DNA from: Rhizobium etli_C
Lineage (GTDB): Bacteria; Pseudomonadota; Alphaproteobacteria; Rhizobiales; Rhizobiaceae
Strand: one strand, 5' to 3'
DNA: 64,000 bases
Assembly (NCBI RefSeq): GCF_014198605.1
Contig: NZ_JACIHU010000001.1
The notes under the pieces were generated by a model that worked only from the letters and a program-made list of their open reading frames with translations, was not told the DNA's origin and did no database searches. The position numbers were made by a program, and so were the translations under genes. Positions 35,858 to 43,895 of the stretch are shown piece by piece. Numbering within the stretch: position 1 is the stretch's first letter; every line of letters begins with the position of its first letter.

Positions 35858-37801
35858 ATGCTGAGTGAATCCGTATTCGATGCGTTCACGCGCAGTTATG
35901 AAGCGCGACGCGAGGCCGACATGTCGGTTTCGGAATATCTCGACCTCTGTAAACAAGAACCGATCGCCTATGCCAATGCGACGGAGCGCCTGCTCGCTGC
36001 CATAGGCGAACCGCAAATGGTCGACACCGCCAGGGATGCGCGCCTCGGCAGGATCTTCATGAACCGGACCATCCGGGTCTATCCGGCCTTTACCGGCTTT
36101 CACGGCATGGAAGAGACCATCGAACGCATTGTTTCCTTCTTCCGGCACGCGGCGCAAGGACTCGAGGAGCGCAAGCAAATTCTCTATCTGCTCGGCCCGG
36201 TCGGCGGCGGCAAGTCGTCGCTGGCGGAGCGGCTGAAGCAGTTGATGGAGGTTCACCCGATCTACGTGCTGAAGGCGGGCGACGAGATCAGCCCCGTGTT
36301 TGAAAGCCCGCTCAACCTCTTCGATCCTGAGACAATGGGCTCGCTCCTCCAGGAACAGTACGGCATCCCGCTGCGGCGGCTGAACGGGCTGATGAGCCCA
36401 TGGTGCCTGAAGCGGCTCGACGACTTCGGCGGCGATATTTCCCAGTTCCGCGTCGTCAGGATACAACCGTCGCGGCTGCGCCAGATCGCCATTGCCAAAA
36501 CCGAGCCTGGCGATGAGAACAATCAGGACATCTCGTCGCTGGTCGGCAAGGTCGATATCCGCAAGCTGGAAACCTATTCCCAGAACGATCCCGATGCCTA
36601 CAGCTATTCGGGCGGGCTCAACCGCGCCAACCAGGGCATTCTTGAATTCGTCGAGATGTTCAAGGCGCCGATCAAGATGCTGCATCCGCTGCTGACGGCG
36701 ACGCAGGAGGGCAACTATATCGGCTCCGAGAATATCGGCGCCATACCCTTCTCCGGCATCGTCCTTGCGCATTCGAACGAGGCGGAGTGGCAGACGTTCA
36801 AGGCCAACAAGAATAACGAGGCCTTTATCGACCGTATCTGCGTCATCAAGGTGCCCTATTGCCTGCGGGTGACGGAAGAACAGAAGATCTACGAAAAGCT
36901 GATCGAGGGATCGGAGCTGGCGGATGCGCCATGCGCCCCGGCAACGCTCGAAATGCTGGCTCGTTTTTCCGTGCTTTCGCGCCTGCGCAAGCATGAGAAC
37001 TCGACCTTCTTCTCGAAGATGCGCACCTATGACGGCGAAAGCCTGAAGGAAAGCGATCCGCGCGCCCGCAGCGTTCAGGAATACCGCGACGCTGCCGGCA
37101 TCGATGAAGGCATGGACGGGATCTCGACCCGCTTCGCCTTCAAGGTGCTCGCCTCGACCTTCAATCACGACACCACGGATATCGGCGCCGACCCTGTCCA
37201 TCTGATGTATGTGCTGGAACAGGCGATCCGTCGCGAGCAATTTTCCGACGATGTCGAGAAGCGCTATCTGGAATTCATCAAGGCCGATCTTGCGCCACGC
37301 TACGCAGAGTTCATTGGCAATGAGATTCAGAAGGCCTATCTTGAATCCTATGCAGACTACGGACAGAATTTGTTCGACCGCTACGTAGATTATGCCGATG
37401 CCTGGATCGAAGATGTGGACTTCAAGGATCCCGATACCGGCCAGCTTCTCGACCGCGAGCTCCTCAATCAGGAACTGACGAAAATCGAAAAGCCGGCGGG
37501 CATTGCCAATCCGAAGGATTTCCGCAACGAAATCGTCAAGTTCTCGCTGAGATCGCGGGCAGCCAACGGCGGAAAAAATCCGTCATGGACGAGCTACGAG
37601 AAGATCCGGGAAGTCATCGAGAAACGTATGTTCTCGCAGGTCGAAGATCTTTTGCCGGTCATTTCCTTCGGGTCGAAGAAGGATTCGGAAACCGAAAAGA
37701 AGCACAGCGAATTCGTCTCGCGCATGGCCGCGCGGGGTTACACCGAGAGGCAGGTTCGACGCCTTGTGGAATGGTACATGCGCGTCAAACAGGCAAGTTA
37801 A
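35858..37801 (+). CDS. prkA: PrkA family serine protein kinase (YeaG-like)
   Basis: PrkA/YeaG proteins pair an AAA-type N-terminal domain with a C-terminal kinase-like part; they are induced by stress in E. coli and by sporulation in Bacillus. The 647-residue product has the Walker A LLGPVGGGKSSLAERL near residues 110-125, then GSENIGAIPFSGIVLAHSN and FIDRICVIKVPYCLRVTEEQ. Length is normal. The ATG at 35858 follows GGAGG. It starts the operon with the UPF0229 and spoVR genes, whose products are thought to act with it. Direct kinase activity of the family is debated. Confidence 0.95.
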   Translation: MLSESVFDAFTRSYEARREADMSVSEYLDLCKQEPIAYANATERLLAAIGEPQMVDTARDARLGRIFMNRTIRVYPAFTGFHGMEETIERIVSFFRHAAQGLEERKQILYLLGPVGGGKSSLAERLKQLMEVHPIYVLKAGDEISPVFESPLNLFDPETMGSLLQEQYGIPLRRLNGLMSPWCLKRLDDFGGDISQFRVVRIQPSRLRQIAIAKTEPGDENNQDISSLVGKVDIRKLETYSQNDPDAYSYSGGLNRANQGILEFVEMFKAPIKMLHPLLTATQEGNYIGSENIGAIPFSGIVLAHSNEAEWQTFKANKNNEAFIDRICVIKVPYCLRVTEEQKIYEKLIEGSELADAPCAPATLEMLARFSVLSRLRKHENSTFFSKMRTYDGESLKESDPRARSVQEYRDAAGIDEGMDGISTRFAFKVLASTFNHDTTDIGADPVHLMYVLEQAIRREQFSDDVEKRYLEFIKADLAPRYAEFIGNEIQKAYLESYADYGQNLFDRYVDYADAWIEDVDFKDPDTGQLLDRELLNQELTKIEKPAGIANPKDFRNEIVKFSLRSRAANGGKNPSWTSYEKIREVIEKRMFSQVEDLLPVISFGSKKDSETEKKHSEFVSRMAARGYTERQVRRLVEWYMRVKQAS

Positions 37802-37813
37802 TGCGGAGCCATT

Positions 37814-39088
37814 ATGCACATTGTCGACCGGCGGCTGAATCCGCGCGGTAAAAGTCTGGAAAATCGGCAGCGGTTCCTTCGACGCATGAAGGGCGCCGTG
37901 CAGCAGGCGGTCAAACGTTCTCTGCAAAACCGTAACATTCGCGATGTGCTCGACGGCGGGGAAATCAGCCTGCCGATCGACGGGATGGCCGAGCCGAACC
38001 TGCGGAGGGGCGATGGCGGCATCCGCGATCATATTCTGCCCGGAAACAGGGCCTTCGTCGAAGGCGACATTCTTCCGCGGCCGCCGGGGAGCCGGGGCGG
38101 AAAACCCAAGGATGCGGGCGAAGGCGACGGCGAGGACGGCTTCCGTTTCGTGCTGACGCGCGAGGAATTCCTCGATGTGTTCCTGGACGATCTGGAGCTG
38201 CCCGATCTCGCCAAGCGGCGTCTGGCCGAAACCGAAGAGGAAACGCCCTTCCGGGCGGGCTATTCCGTGTCAGGATCGCCGTCCAACATTGCCGTCGGTC
38301 GCACGACCAGGCTGGCGATGATGCGCCGCGTCGCGCTGGGACGCCCACGCCGCGAGGAAATCGAAGCGCTGCAGCGGCAGATCGAGGAATGCGAGGACGA
38401 CGAGAGCCGTCTGGCGCTTGAGGCCAAGCTCAAATCGCTGACGGAGAAAAGCCGGCGCATTCCCTATATCGATCCGCTCGACGTTCGGTATCGCCGCTTC
38501 GAAAACGAGCCGAAGCCTGTGGCGAAAGCGGTGATGTTCTGCCTGATGGACGTCTCCGGCTCCATGTCGGAGCACATGAAGGACCTGGCGAAGCGGTTCT
38601 ATCTGCTGCTCTACCTTTTCCTGTCGAAACGCTACAAGAAAGTGGAAATCGTCTTCATCCGTCATACCGACAGGGCCGAAGAGGTCGACGAGGAAACCTT
38701 TTTCTACGGGCCGGCGACGGGCGGCACGCTTGTTTCCAGCGCCCTTGCGGCGATGCGGGCGATCATCGCGGCGCGTTTCGATCCGGCCGAGTGGAATATT
38801 TACGGCGCCCAGGCCTCGGACGGCGACAACGCCCATTCCGACGGAAACCTGACCGGGCAGCTGCTGCGCGAGATTTTGCCGTTGTGCCAGTATTTTGCCT
38901 ATATCGAGGTGGGCGAGGAAGGCGGCGATTCTTCCATATCCCGGTCACCGCTCTGGATGCTCTATGACGGGATCCGTTCCGAAGCGCTGCCGCTTTCGAT
39001 GCGCAAGGTCTGCCGGCGAGGCGAGATATTCCCCGTTTTCCACGATCTCTTCCAGAAACGTGACGCACAGTCGAGGGCGACGCCATGA
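37814..39088 (+). CDS. UPF0229 (YeaH-like) protein with a VWA-type domain
   Basis: 424-residue member of the UPF0229 family. The N-terminal half has MHIVDRRLNPRGKSLENRQ and DLPIDGM-like sequence typical of the family, and the C-terminal half has the MIDAS-like motif FCLMDVSGSMSEHMK of a von Willebrand factor A domain. A role in stress or nutrient response with PrkA is known in enterobacteria. It begins 12 bases after prkA and overlaps spoVR by four bases (ATGA), so the operon is tightly coupled. Confidence 0.93.
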   Translation: MHIVDRRLNPRGKSLENRQRFLRRMKGAVQQAVKRSLQNRNIRDVLDGGEISLPIDGMAEPNLRRGDGGIRDHILPGNRAFVEGDILPRPPGSRGGKPKDAGEGDGEDGFRFVLTREEFLDVFLDDLELPDLAKRRLAETEEETPFRAGYSVSGSPSNIAVGRTTRLAMMRRVALGRPRREEIEALQRQIEECEDDESRLALEAKLKSLTEKSRRIPYIDPLDVRYRRFENEPKPVAKAVMFCLMDVSGSMSEHMKDLAKRFYLLLYLFLSKRYKKVEIVFIRHTDRAEEVDEETFFYGPATGGTLVSSALAAMRAIIAARFDPAEWNIYGAQASDGDNAHSDGNLTGQLLREILPLCQYFAYIEVGEEGGDSSISRSPLWMLYDGIRSEALPLSMRKVCRRGEIFPVFHDLFQKRDAQSRATP

Positions 39089-40635
39089 CCATGACGGTGA
39101 GGCCGAAAGACCGGCTCTTGTTCGAGGGTGCCGACTGGGACTTCGCAACACTGCAGCGCATTCACGATGCCTGCGAGGCGATCGCGCTCGGCGAACTCGG
39201 CCTCGACGTCTATCCGAACCAGATCGAGGTCATCACCTCGGAGCAAATGCTGGATGCTTATTCCTCAACCGGGATGCCGCTCTTTTACCGCCACTGGTCC
39301 TTCGGAAAACACTTCGCGCATCACGAAACATTCTACCGCCGCGGCATGCGCGACCTTGCCTACGAGATCGTCATCAACAGCTCCCCCTGCATTTCCTATC
39401 TGATGGAAGAGAACACGGCGACGATGCAGACGCTCGTCACCGCCCATGCGGCCTTCGGCCATAATCACTTCTTCAAGAACAATTATCTCTTCAAGCTCTG
39501 GACCGATGCGGAGGGAATTCTCGATTACCTCGATTTCGCAAAGGGTTATATTACGCGCTGCGAAGAACGGTATGGCGAGACGGCGGTCGAACGGACGCTC
39601 GATGCAGCGCATGCGTTGATGTCGCACGGGGTGCATCGATACGCAGGCAAGACTGCGACCGATCTTCGCCAAGAGGAGAAGCGGCAGCAGGAGCGCCGCG
39701 CCCACGAAGAGCAGATGTTCAACGACCTGTGGCGCACGGTTCCGGTCGGCAAGGCGAAAAAAGCAGGTGACATCGGCTTGGAAAAGCGCCGTGCCGCGCT
39801 CGGCCTCCCGCAAGACAACATCCTGTATTTTCTTGAGAAGTCTGCGCCGCGGCTGCAGCCGTGGCAGCGCGAGATTCTTCGCATCGTCCGCCATGTCGCG
39901 CAATATTTCCATCCGCAGCGGCAGACCAAGGTCATGAATGAGGGAACTGCCACCTTCGTCCATTACCAGATCATGAACCGGCTTCACGAGCGGGGGCAGA
40001 TCAGTGACGGGAACTTCCTCGAATTCCTGAAGTCGCACGCCAATGTCGTCTTCCAGCCAAGCTATGACGACCGGCGGTTCTCGGGTTTCAATCCCTATGC
40101 GCTTGGCTTTGCGATGATGCAGGATATTGAGAGGATCGTCACGAAGCCGACGGAGGAGGACCGCGCATGGTTCCCCGACATCGCCGGCCGCGGCGATGCG
40201 ATGGCGGTCCTGCGCGACGTCTGGGCCAATTACCGCGACGAGAGTTTCATCAGCCAGTTCCTGAGCCCGAACCTCATCCGACAGCTGCGGCTGTTCCATC
40301 TTTACGACGATCCGGAACAGACCGAGGGTGTGCTGGTTTCGGCGATCCACAATGAGCGCGGGTACTTGCGCATCCGCCGCCAGCTCTCCCGCGAATATGA
40401 TATCGGCTGGACCGATCCGGCCATCGACATCGTCGATGTCGACCTCGCCGGCGACCGCCGGCTGTTGCTGCAGCATATCGTCATGAACGGCTGCTATCTT
40501 CAGGAAAACGACACGAAGCTCGTCCTGCAACATCTCGCCGATCTCTGGGGCTACGATGTCTTGCTCCAGGAGATCGACGGTTCCAATACGGTGGCGAGGG
40601 AGCACACGGCGAGCCCGCGCAAGATCGTTCAATAA
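39085..40635 (+). CDS. spoVR: SpoVR family protein (YcgB-like)
   Basis: 516-residue member of the SpoVR family, normal in length. It has FYRRGMRDLAYEIVINSSPC, HAAFGHNHFFKNNYLF and MNEGTATFVHYQIMNRL, which belong to the conserved SpoVR core; the His and Glu residues there may bind metal, but this is not established. In Bacillus SpoVR affects spore cortex, while in non-sporulating bacteria it goes with PrkA and UPF0229, as here. It is the last gene of the operon. Confidence 0.94.
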   Translation: MTMTVRPKDRLLFEGADWDFATLQRIHDACEAIALGELGLDVYPNQIEVITSEQMLDAYSSTGMPLFYRHWSFGKHFAHHETFYRRGMRDLAYEIVINSSPCISYLMEENTATMQTLVTAHAAFGHNHFFKNNYLFKLWTDAEGILDYLDFAKGYITRCEERYGETAVERTLDAAHALMSHGVHRYAGKTATDLRQEEKRQQERRAHEEQMFNDLWRTVPVGKAKKAGDIGLEKRRAALGLPQDNILYFLEKSAPRLQPWQREILRIVRHVAQYFHPQRQTKVMNEGTATFVHYQIMNRLHERGQISDGNFLEFLKSHANVVFQPSYDDRRFSGFNPYALGFAMMQDIERIVTKPTEEDRAWFPDIAGRGDAMAVLRDVWANYRDESFISQFLSPNLIRQLRLFHLYDDPEQTEGVLVSAIHNERGYLRIRRQLSREYDIGWTDPAIDIVDVDLAGDRRLLLQHIVMNGCYLQENDTKLVLQHLADLWGYDVLLQEIDGSNTVAREHTASPRKIVQ

Positions 40636-40701
40636 TCGCCGGCACCGGTGACATGCTTGTCTGTTGCCAGTCGATGATAGCTATCGAAAATGGGGGCTGT
40701 C

Positions 40702-40965
40702 ATGGCAACGAAAACGGCCAAGATTTTTACGACCGGCCGCAGCCAGGCGGTGAGGCTCCCTGCGGAGTTTCGCTTTGAGGAGAGCGAAGTGTTCGTTCGT
40801 CGTGATCCGAAGACCGGTGATGTCATATTATCGCGCAAGCCGGATTCATGGGATGGCCTTTTCGAACTCCATCGGAAGGATCCGATTCCGGACGATTTCC
40901 TTGGACCGGCCGATCGTAGCCAGCCTTCGCAAGATCGTGATCCGTTCGAAGGTTGGAAGGAATGA
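40702..40965 (+). CDS. vapB: VapB-type antitoxin (AbrB/MazE fold)
   Basis: 87 residues starting MATKTAKIFTTGRSQAVRLP, the DNA-binding swapped-hairpin pattern of VapB, followed by a C-terminal toxin-binding tail rich in Asp and Pro. The ATG at 40702 follows GGGGGC; an ATG at 40690 would add four residues. It overlaps the vapC pseudogene by four bases (ATGA). VapB normally neutralises VapC and represses the operon; here it may be an orphan. Confidence 0.9.
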   Translation: MATKTAKIFTTGRSQAVRLPAEFRFEESEVFVRRDPKTGDVILSRKPDSWDGLFELHRKDPIPDDFLGPADRSQPSQDRDPFEGWKE

Positions 40966-41371
40966 CGGCATGGATGCTCGACACCAATATCGCCGGTCAT
41001 GTCATCAAAGGCGATCGGCCGGAGATACTTAAAAGACTGGCGGCTTTAATGGACGAGATCGTCATCTCATCGATCACGGAAGGGGAATTGCTCTACGGTC
41101 TTGCCAAGCGAGGCTATCCGAAGGCGCTATCCGAGCGGGTAAGGCAATTCCTTCTCAGGATCGATGTTCTCCCCTGGGATCACAACGTCACGCGAGCCTA
41201 GGTGACCTGCGCGCCACCTGTGAAGCCAAAGGCACGTTTCTGGCGCCCCTGGACATGATGATTGCCGCTCATGCCGTTGCGACCGCGGCAACCCTCGTCA
41301 CGCGTGACAAGGCTTTTGCTCGCATTTCTGAGCCTTTAAAGGTCGATGACTGGACGGGCGAAAGAAGCTGA
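40962..41371 (+). pseudogene. vapC: VapC PIN-domain toxin, broken by a one-base deletion
   Basis: The first part reads MTAWMLDTNIAGHVIKGD and continues with SSITEGELLYGLAKRG, giving the first PIN-domain Asp and Glu, then meets TAG at 41199-41201. Shifting the frame at that point gives GDLRATCEAKGTFLAPLDMM, then HAVATAATLVTRDKAFARI and a stop at 41369-41371, which supplies the remaining PIN acidic residues. One base is missing near GCCTAGGTGACC, where related proteins would have a Tyr or similar codon before GDL. A sequencing error cannot be excluded. If real, the toxin is truncated at 79 residues and lacks half its active site. Confidence 0.85.
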
Positions 41372-41493
41372 ACCGCTTACATCAGGAATGATGGATGATC
41401 GATCGGCAATTACCGGTGGCAACAAAGGCAAAGCCTTCGTAATCTGCTGTCGTTGCGATCCCTCCGGGTCGGATAGCGCGGAGACGAAGGACC

Positions 41494-42405
41494 ATGGGTG
41501 AAACGCGGCGCAAGCTGACGACGATCTTCTGTGCTGACGTGCAGGACTATACACGGCTGATGGGAGCCGACGAGGAGGGGACGCTTGCGACGCTGAAGCG
41601 CTGCCGCGAGGCGATGGGGCGGCTGATCGAAAGCCATGGCGGCCGTGTCGTCAACACCTGGGGCGATGGGCTGATCGCCGATTTCCCGAGCGTGGTCGAG
41701 GCCGTGCGCGCAGCCGTCGACACGCAGAACGAACTTGCCGGCTTCAACGCCCGCCGCCCGGACGACGGGCGCATGCTCTTCCGTATCGGCATCAATCTCG
41801 GCGATGTGATCGTCGAGGGCGACGACATCTATGGTGACGGCGTCAACATCGCCGCGCGGTTGCAGGCCTCGGCCGCGCCGGGCGGAATCGTCATATCGAG
41901 CACCGTCTACGACCAGGTTCGCAACAAGGTGGCGGTCGGTTTCGAGTTTCTCGGGCCGCTGATGGTCAAGAATGTCGAAGAAGGCGTGCCAAGCTATGCG
42001 GTGAGGATCGGCGACGGAAGCGACGAGGCGCCGTCCGCCGAGCGACCTGCCGCTGCCCGGCCATCACCCGCACTCGCGGTCACGGAGGAGGCAAGGCCGG
42101 CTGCCGGCGGACGAAGGCTGTTTGCCGTGCTCGGCGTCATCGCCGCCGTGCTGATCGGTATCAATCTTTTGTCGTGGCAGGGCGTTTTCTGGGCGCGCTT
42201 TCCCGTCCTTGCGCTCGCCGTCGTTGCGGCGCTGGCCTGGAACCGCGGCCAGACCCTCTTCGATCGTAAGCTCGCGGCGCTGGCGATCGTGGCGCTCGGC
42301 ATCATCGGCATCAACCTCTTCACCTGGGAAGGACGCTTCTGGGCGGTGTGGCCGGTGCTGGGGCTGGCGGCGGTGCACGGCCTGCGGTGGTCAATGCGTC
42401 GGTAG
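41494..42405 (+). CDS. Class III adenylate/guanylate cyclase with a duplicated membrane hairpin
   Basis: 303 residues. The N-terminal 170 residues form a class III cyclase catalytic domain with the metal Asp in FCADVQDYTRLMG, NTWGDGLIADFPS and the GDVIVEGDDIYGDGVNIAAR segment. After a Pro/Ala linker, the C-terminal 100 residues are hydrophobic and contain two similar units, IGINLLSWQGVFWARFPVLA and IGINLFTWEGRFWAVWPVLG, each followed by Trp and basic residues. This is an internal duplication of a two-helix membrane element. The likely product is cyclic AMP. Catalytic domain first and membrane part last is an uncommon order. Confidence 0.85.
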   Translation: MGETRRKLTTIFCADVQDYTRLMGADEEGTLATLKRCREAMGRLIESHGGRVVNTWGDGLIADFPSVVEAVRAAVDTQNELAGFNARRPDDGRMLFRIGINLGDVIVEGDDIYGDGVNIAARLQASAAPGGIVISSTVYDQVRNKVAVGFEFLGPLMVKNVEEGVPSYAVRIGDGSDEAPSAERPAAARPSPALAVTEEARPAAGGRRLFAVLGVIAAVLIGINLLSWQGVFWARFPVLALAVVAALAWNRGQTLFDRKLAALAIVALGIIGINLFTWEGRFWAVWPVLGLAAVHGLRWSMRR

Positions 42406-42683
42406 ACATTCACCGGCACCGGTTTTGCCGAGCAATCTTGCCTCGAAGCCGGCTTCGTCAAGACGTTTGCGAGCTTCGTTCAAGCAAAAGTGAGCGTCCG
42501 GGTTATTTCCATTCTTTGCTGATATTACAAATCGGTAATGCCGGGTGCTTATGCTTGCCGTTAAGCTGTAAACGCGCGATATTGTCGCATCAACAGGGGG
42601 TCTTGATCCCTTGGGGGACTTCGATCCCGCAGCGCCTCTTTCGACCGACCCTGGTCCAACCTCGAGTCCCTCCGGAGACGTGA

Positions 42684-43895
42684 ATGGCCTTTTGGAAGCA
42701 GTTTATACTTTCGCTCATCGTCATTATTGCCGGCTTTGCCGCATGGGTTTTCTTTGTGCCGGGTGCCGGCGATATGATGCGCGATGCAGGCATTCCGGAG
42801 AGCCTCGTTTCCAAGATCGCACCGAAGGCTGAAGAGACGGCCGAGGCCGGCGCTCCGGCCGGGGCGCAAGGCCAGCGTCGTGACCAGGGCGAGGGCGAGG
42901 GGCAGAACCGCCGCAATGGCGGCGGGCGCAACAGCGCGATTCTCGTCGCGACCGAGGCTGTCGTCCAGGGCGTCGTCAACGATCGGCTGAACGCCATCGG
43001 CACAGGTGACGCGATCCGTTCGGTCGCCGTGACGCCGCAGGCATCCGGGACTATTCGCGAGATTCTCATCAAGTCGGGCGACAGGGTGAAGGCCGGCCAG
43101 GTGCTGGCCAAGCTCGACAGCGAGGAGCAGGTGATCACCCGCGACCAGGCGGATGTGGCGGTTAGGGCCGCCGTCGAAAAATCCAATCTCTATCACAACA
43201 TCAAGTCCAGCGTGTCGCGCATGGACGTCTTCGATTCCGAGATCGCTGAGCAGGGCGCCCGCCTGCAGCTCCAGGCCGCCGAGCTCAATCTCGCCCGGCG
43301 CAATATCATCGCGCCGATCGATGGCATCGTCGGCATCGTGCCGGTCAATATCGGCGACAACGTCACGACGACGACGCCGATCGTCACCCTCGACGACCGT
43401 TCGGAAATCCTCGTCGATTTCTGGGTGCCGGAGCGCTTCTCCAATACGGTTGCGGTCGGCCAGCCGGTCGAGGCGATGTCGGTCGCAAAGCCGGGGCAGG
43501 TGTTTTCGGGCGTGATCGAGGCCGTCGACAACCGCATCGATGCGGCCAGCCGCACGCTGCGCCTGCGCGCCCGGATCGACAACTCGTCGGACGAGCTGCG
43601 CGCCGGCATGTCTTTCAGCGTCAGCATGAAATTCCCCGGCGACAAATATCCGGCGGTCGATCCGCAGTCCGTGCAGTGGGATTCGCAAGGATCCTTCGTC
43701 TGGCAGGTGGCCGACGACAAGTCGCATAAGGTGCGGGTGAGCATCGTGCAGCGCAATCCCGACTTCATTCTCGTCAAGGCCGACCTCAAGGATGGCGACA
43801 AGATCGTGACGCAGGGCCTGCAGCGGGTGCGTGAGGGCGGGGCGGTGCGTGTTTCCGCCGATGTCGCCGCGAACGGGGAGGTCGCGACCCAATGA
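42684..43895 (+). CDS. RND efflux periplasmic adaptor (membrane fusion protein)
   Basis: 403 residues. An N-terminal membrane anchor (FILSLIVIIAGFAAWVFFV) is followed by a low-complexity Gln/Arg/Gly-rich linker, then a HlyD-type body with SGTIREILIKSGDRVKAGQV and, after a short hairpin, NIIAPIDGIVGIVPVNIGDN, which are the two halves of the lipoyl-like domain. It bridges the inner-membrane pump encoded next to it and an outer-membrane channel that is not in the window. It overlaps the pump gene by four bases (ATGA). Confidence 0.92.
   Translation: MAFWKQFILSLIVIIAGFAAWVFFVPGAGDMMRDAGIPESLVSKIAPKAEETAEAGAPAGAQGQRRDQGEGEGQNRRNGGGRNSAILVATEAVVQGVVNDRLNAIGTGDAIRSVAVTPQASGTIREILIKSGDRVKAGQVLAKLDSEEQVITRDQADVAVRAAVEKSNLYHNIKSSVSRMDVFDSEIAEQGARLQLQAAELNLARRNIIAPIDGIVGIVPVNIGDNVTTTTPIVTLDDRSEILVDFWVPERFSNTVAVGQPVEAMSVAKPGQVFSGVIEAVDNRIDAASRTLRLRARIDNSSDELRAGMSFSVSMKFPGDKYPAVDPQSVQWDSQGSFVWQVADDKSHKVRVSIVQRNPDFILVKADLKDGDKIVTQGLQRVREGGAVRVSADVAANGEVATQ

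Noticed and set aside
35633..37240. 535-codon open frame on the minus strand across prkA
   Set aside because: It is a composition artefact opposite a well-supported gene.
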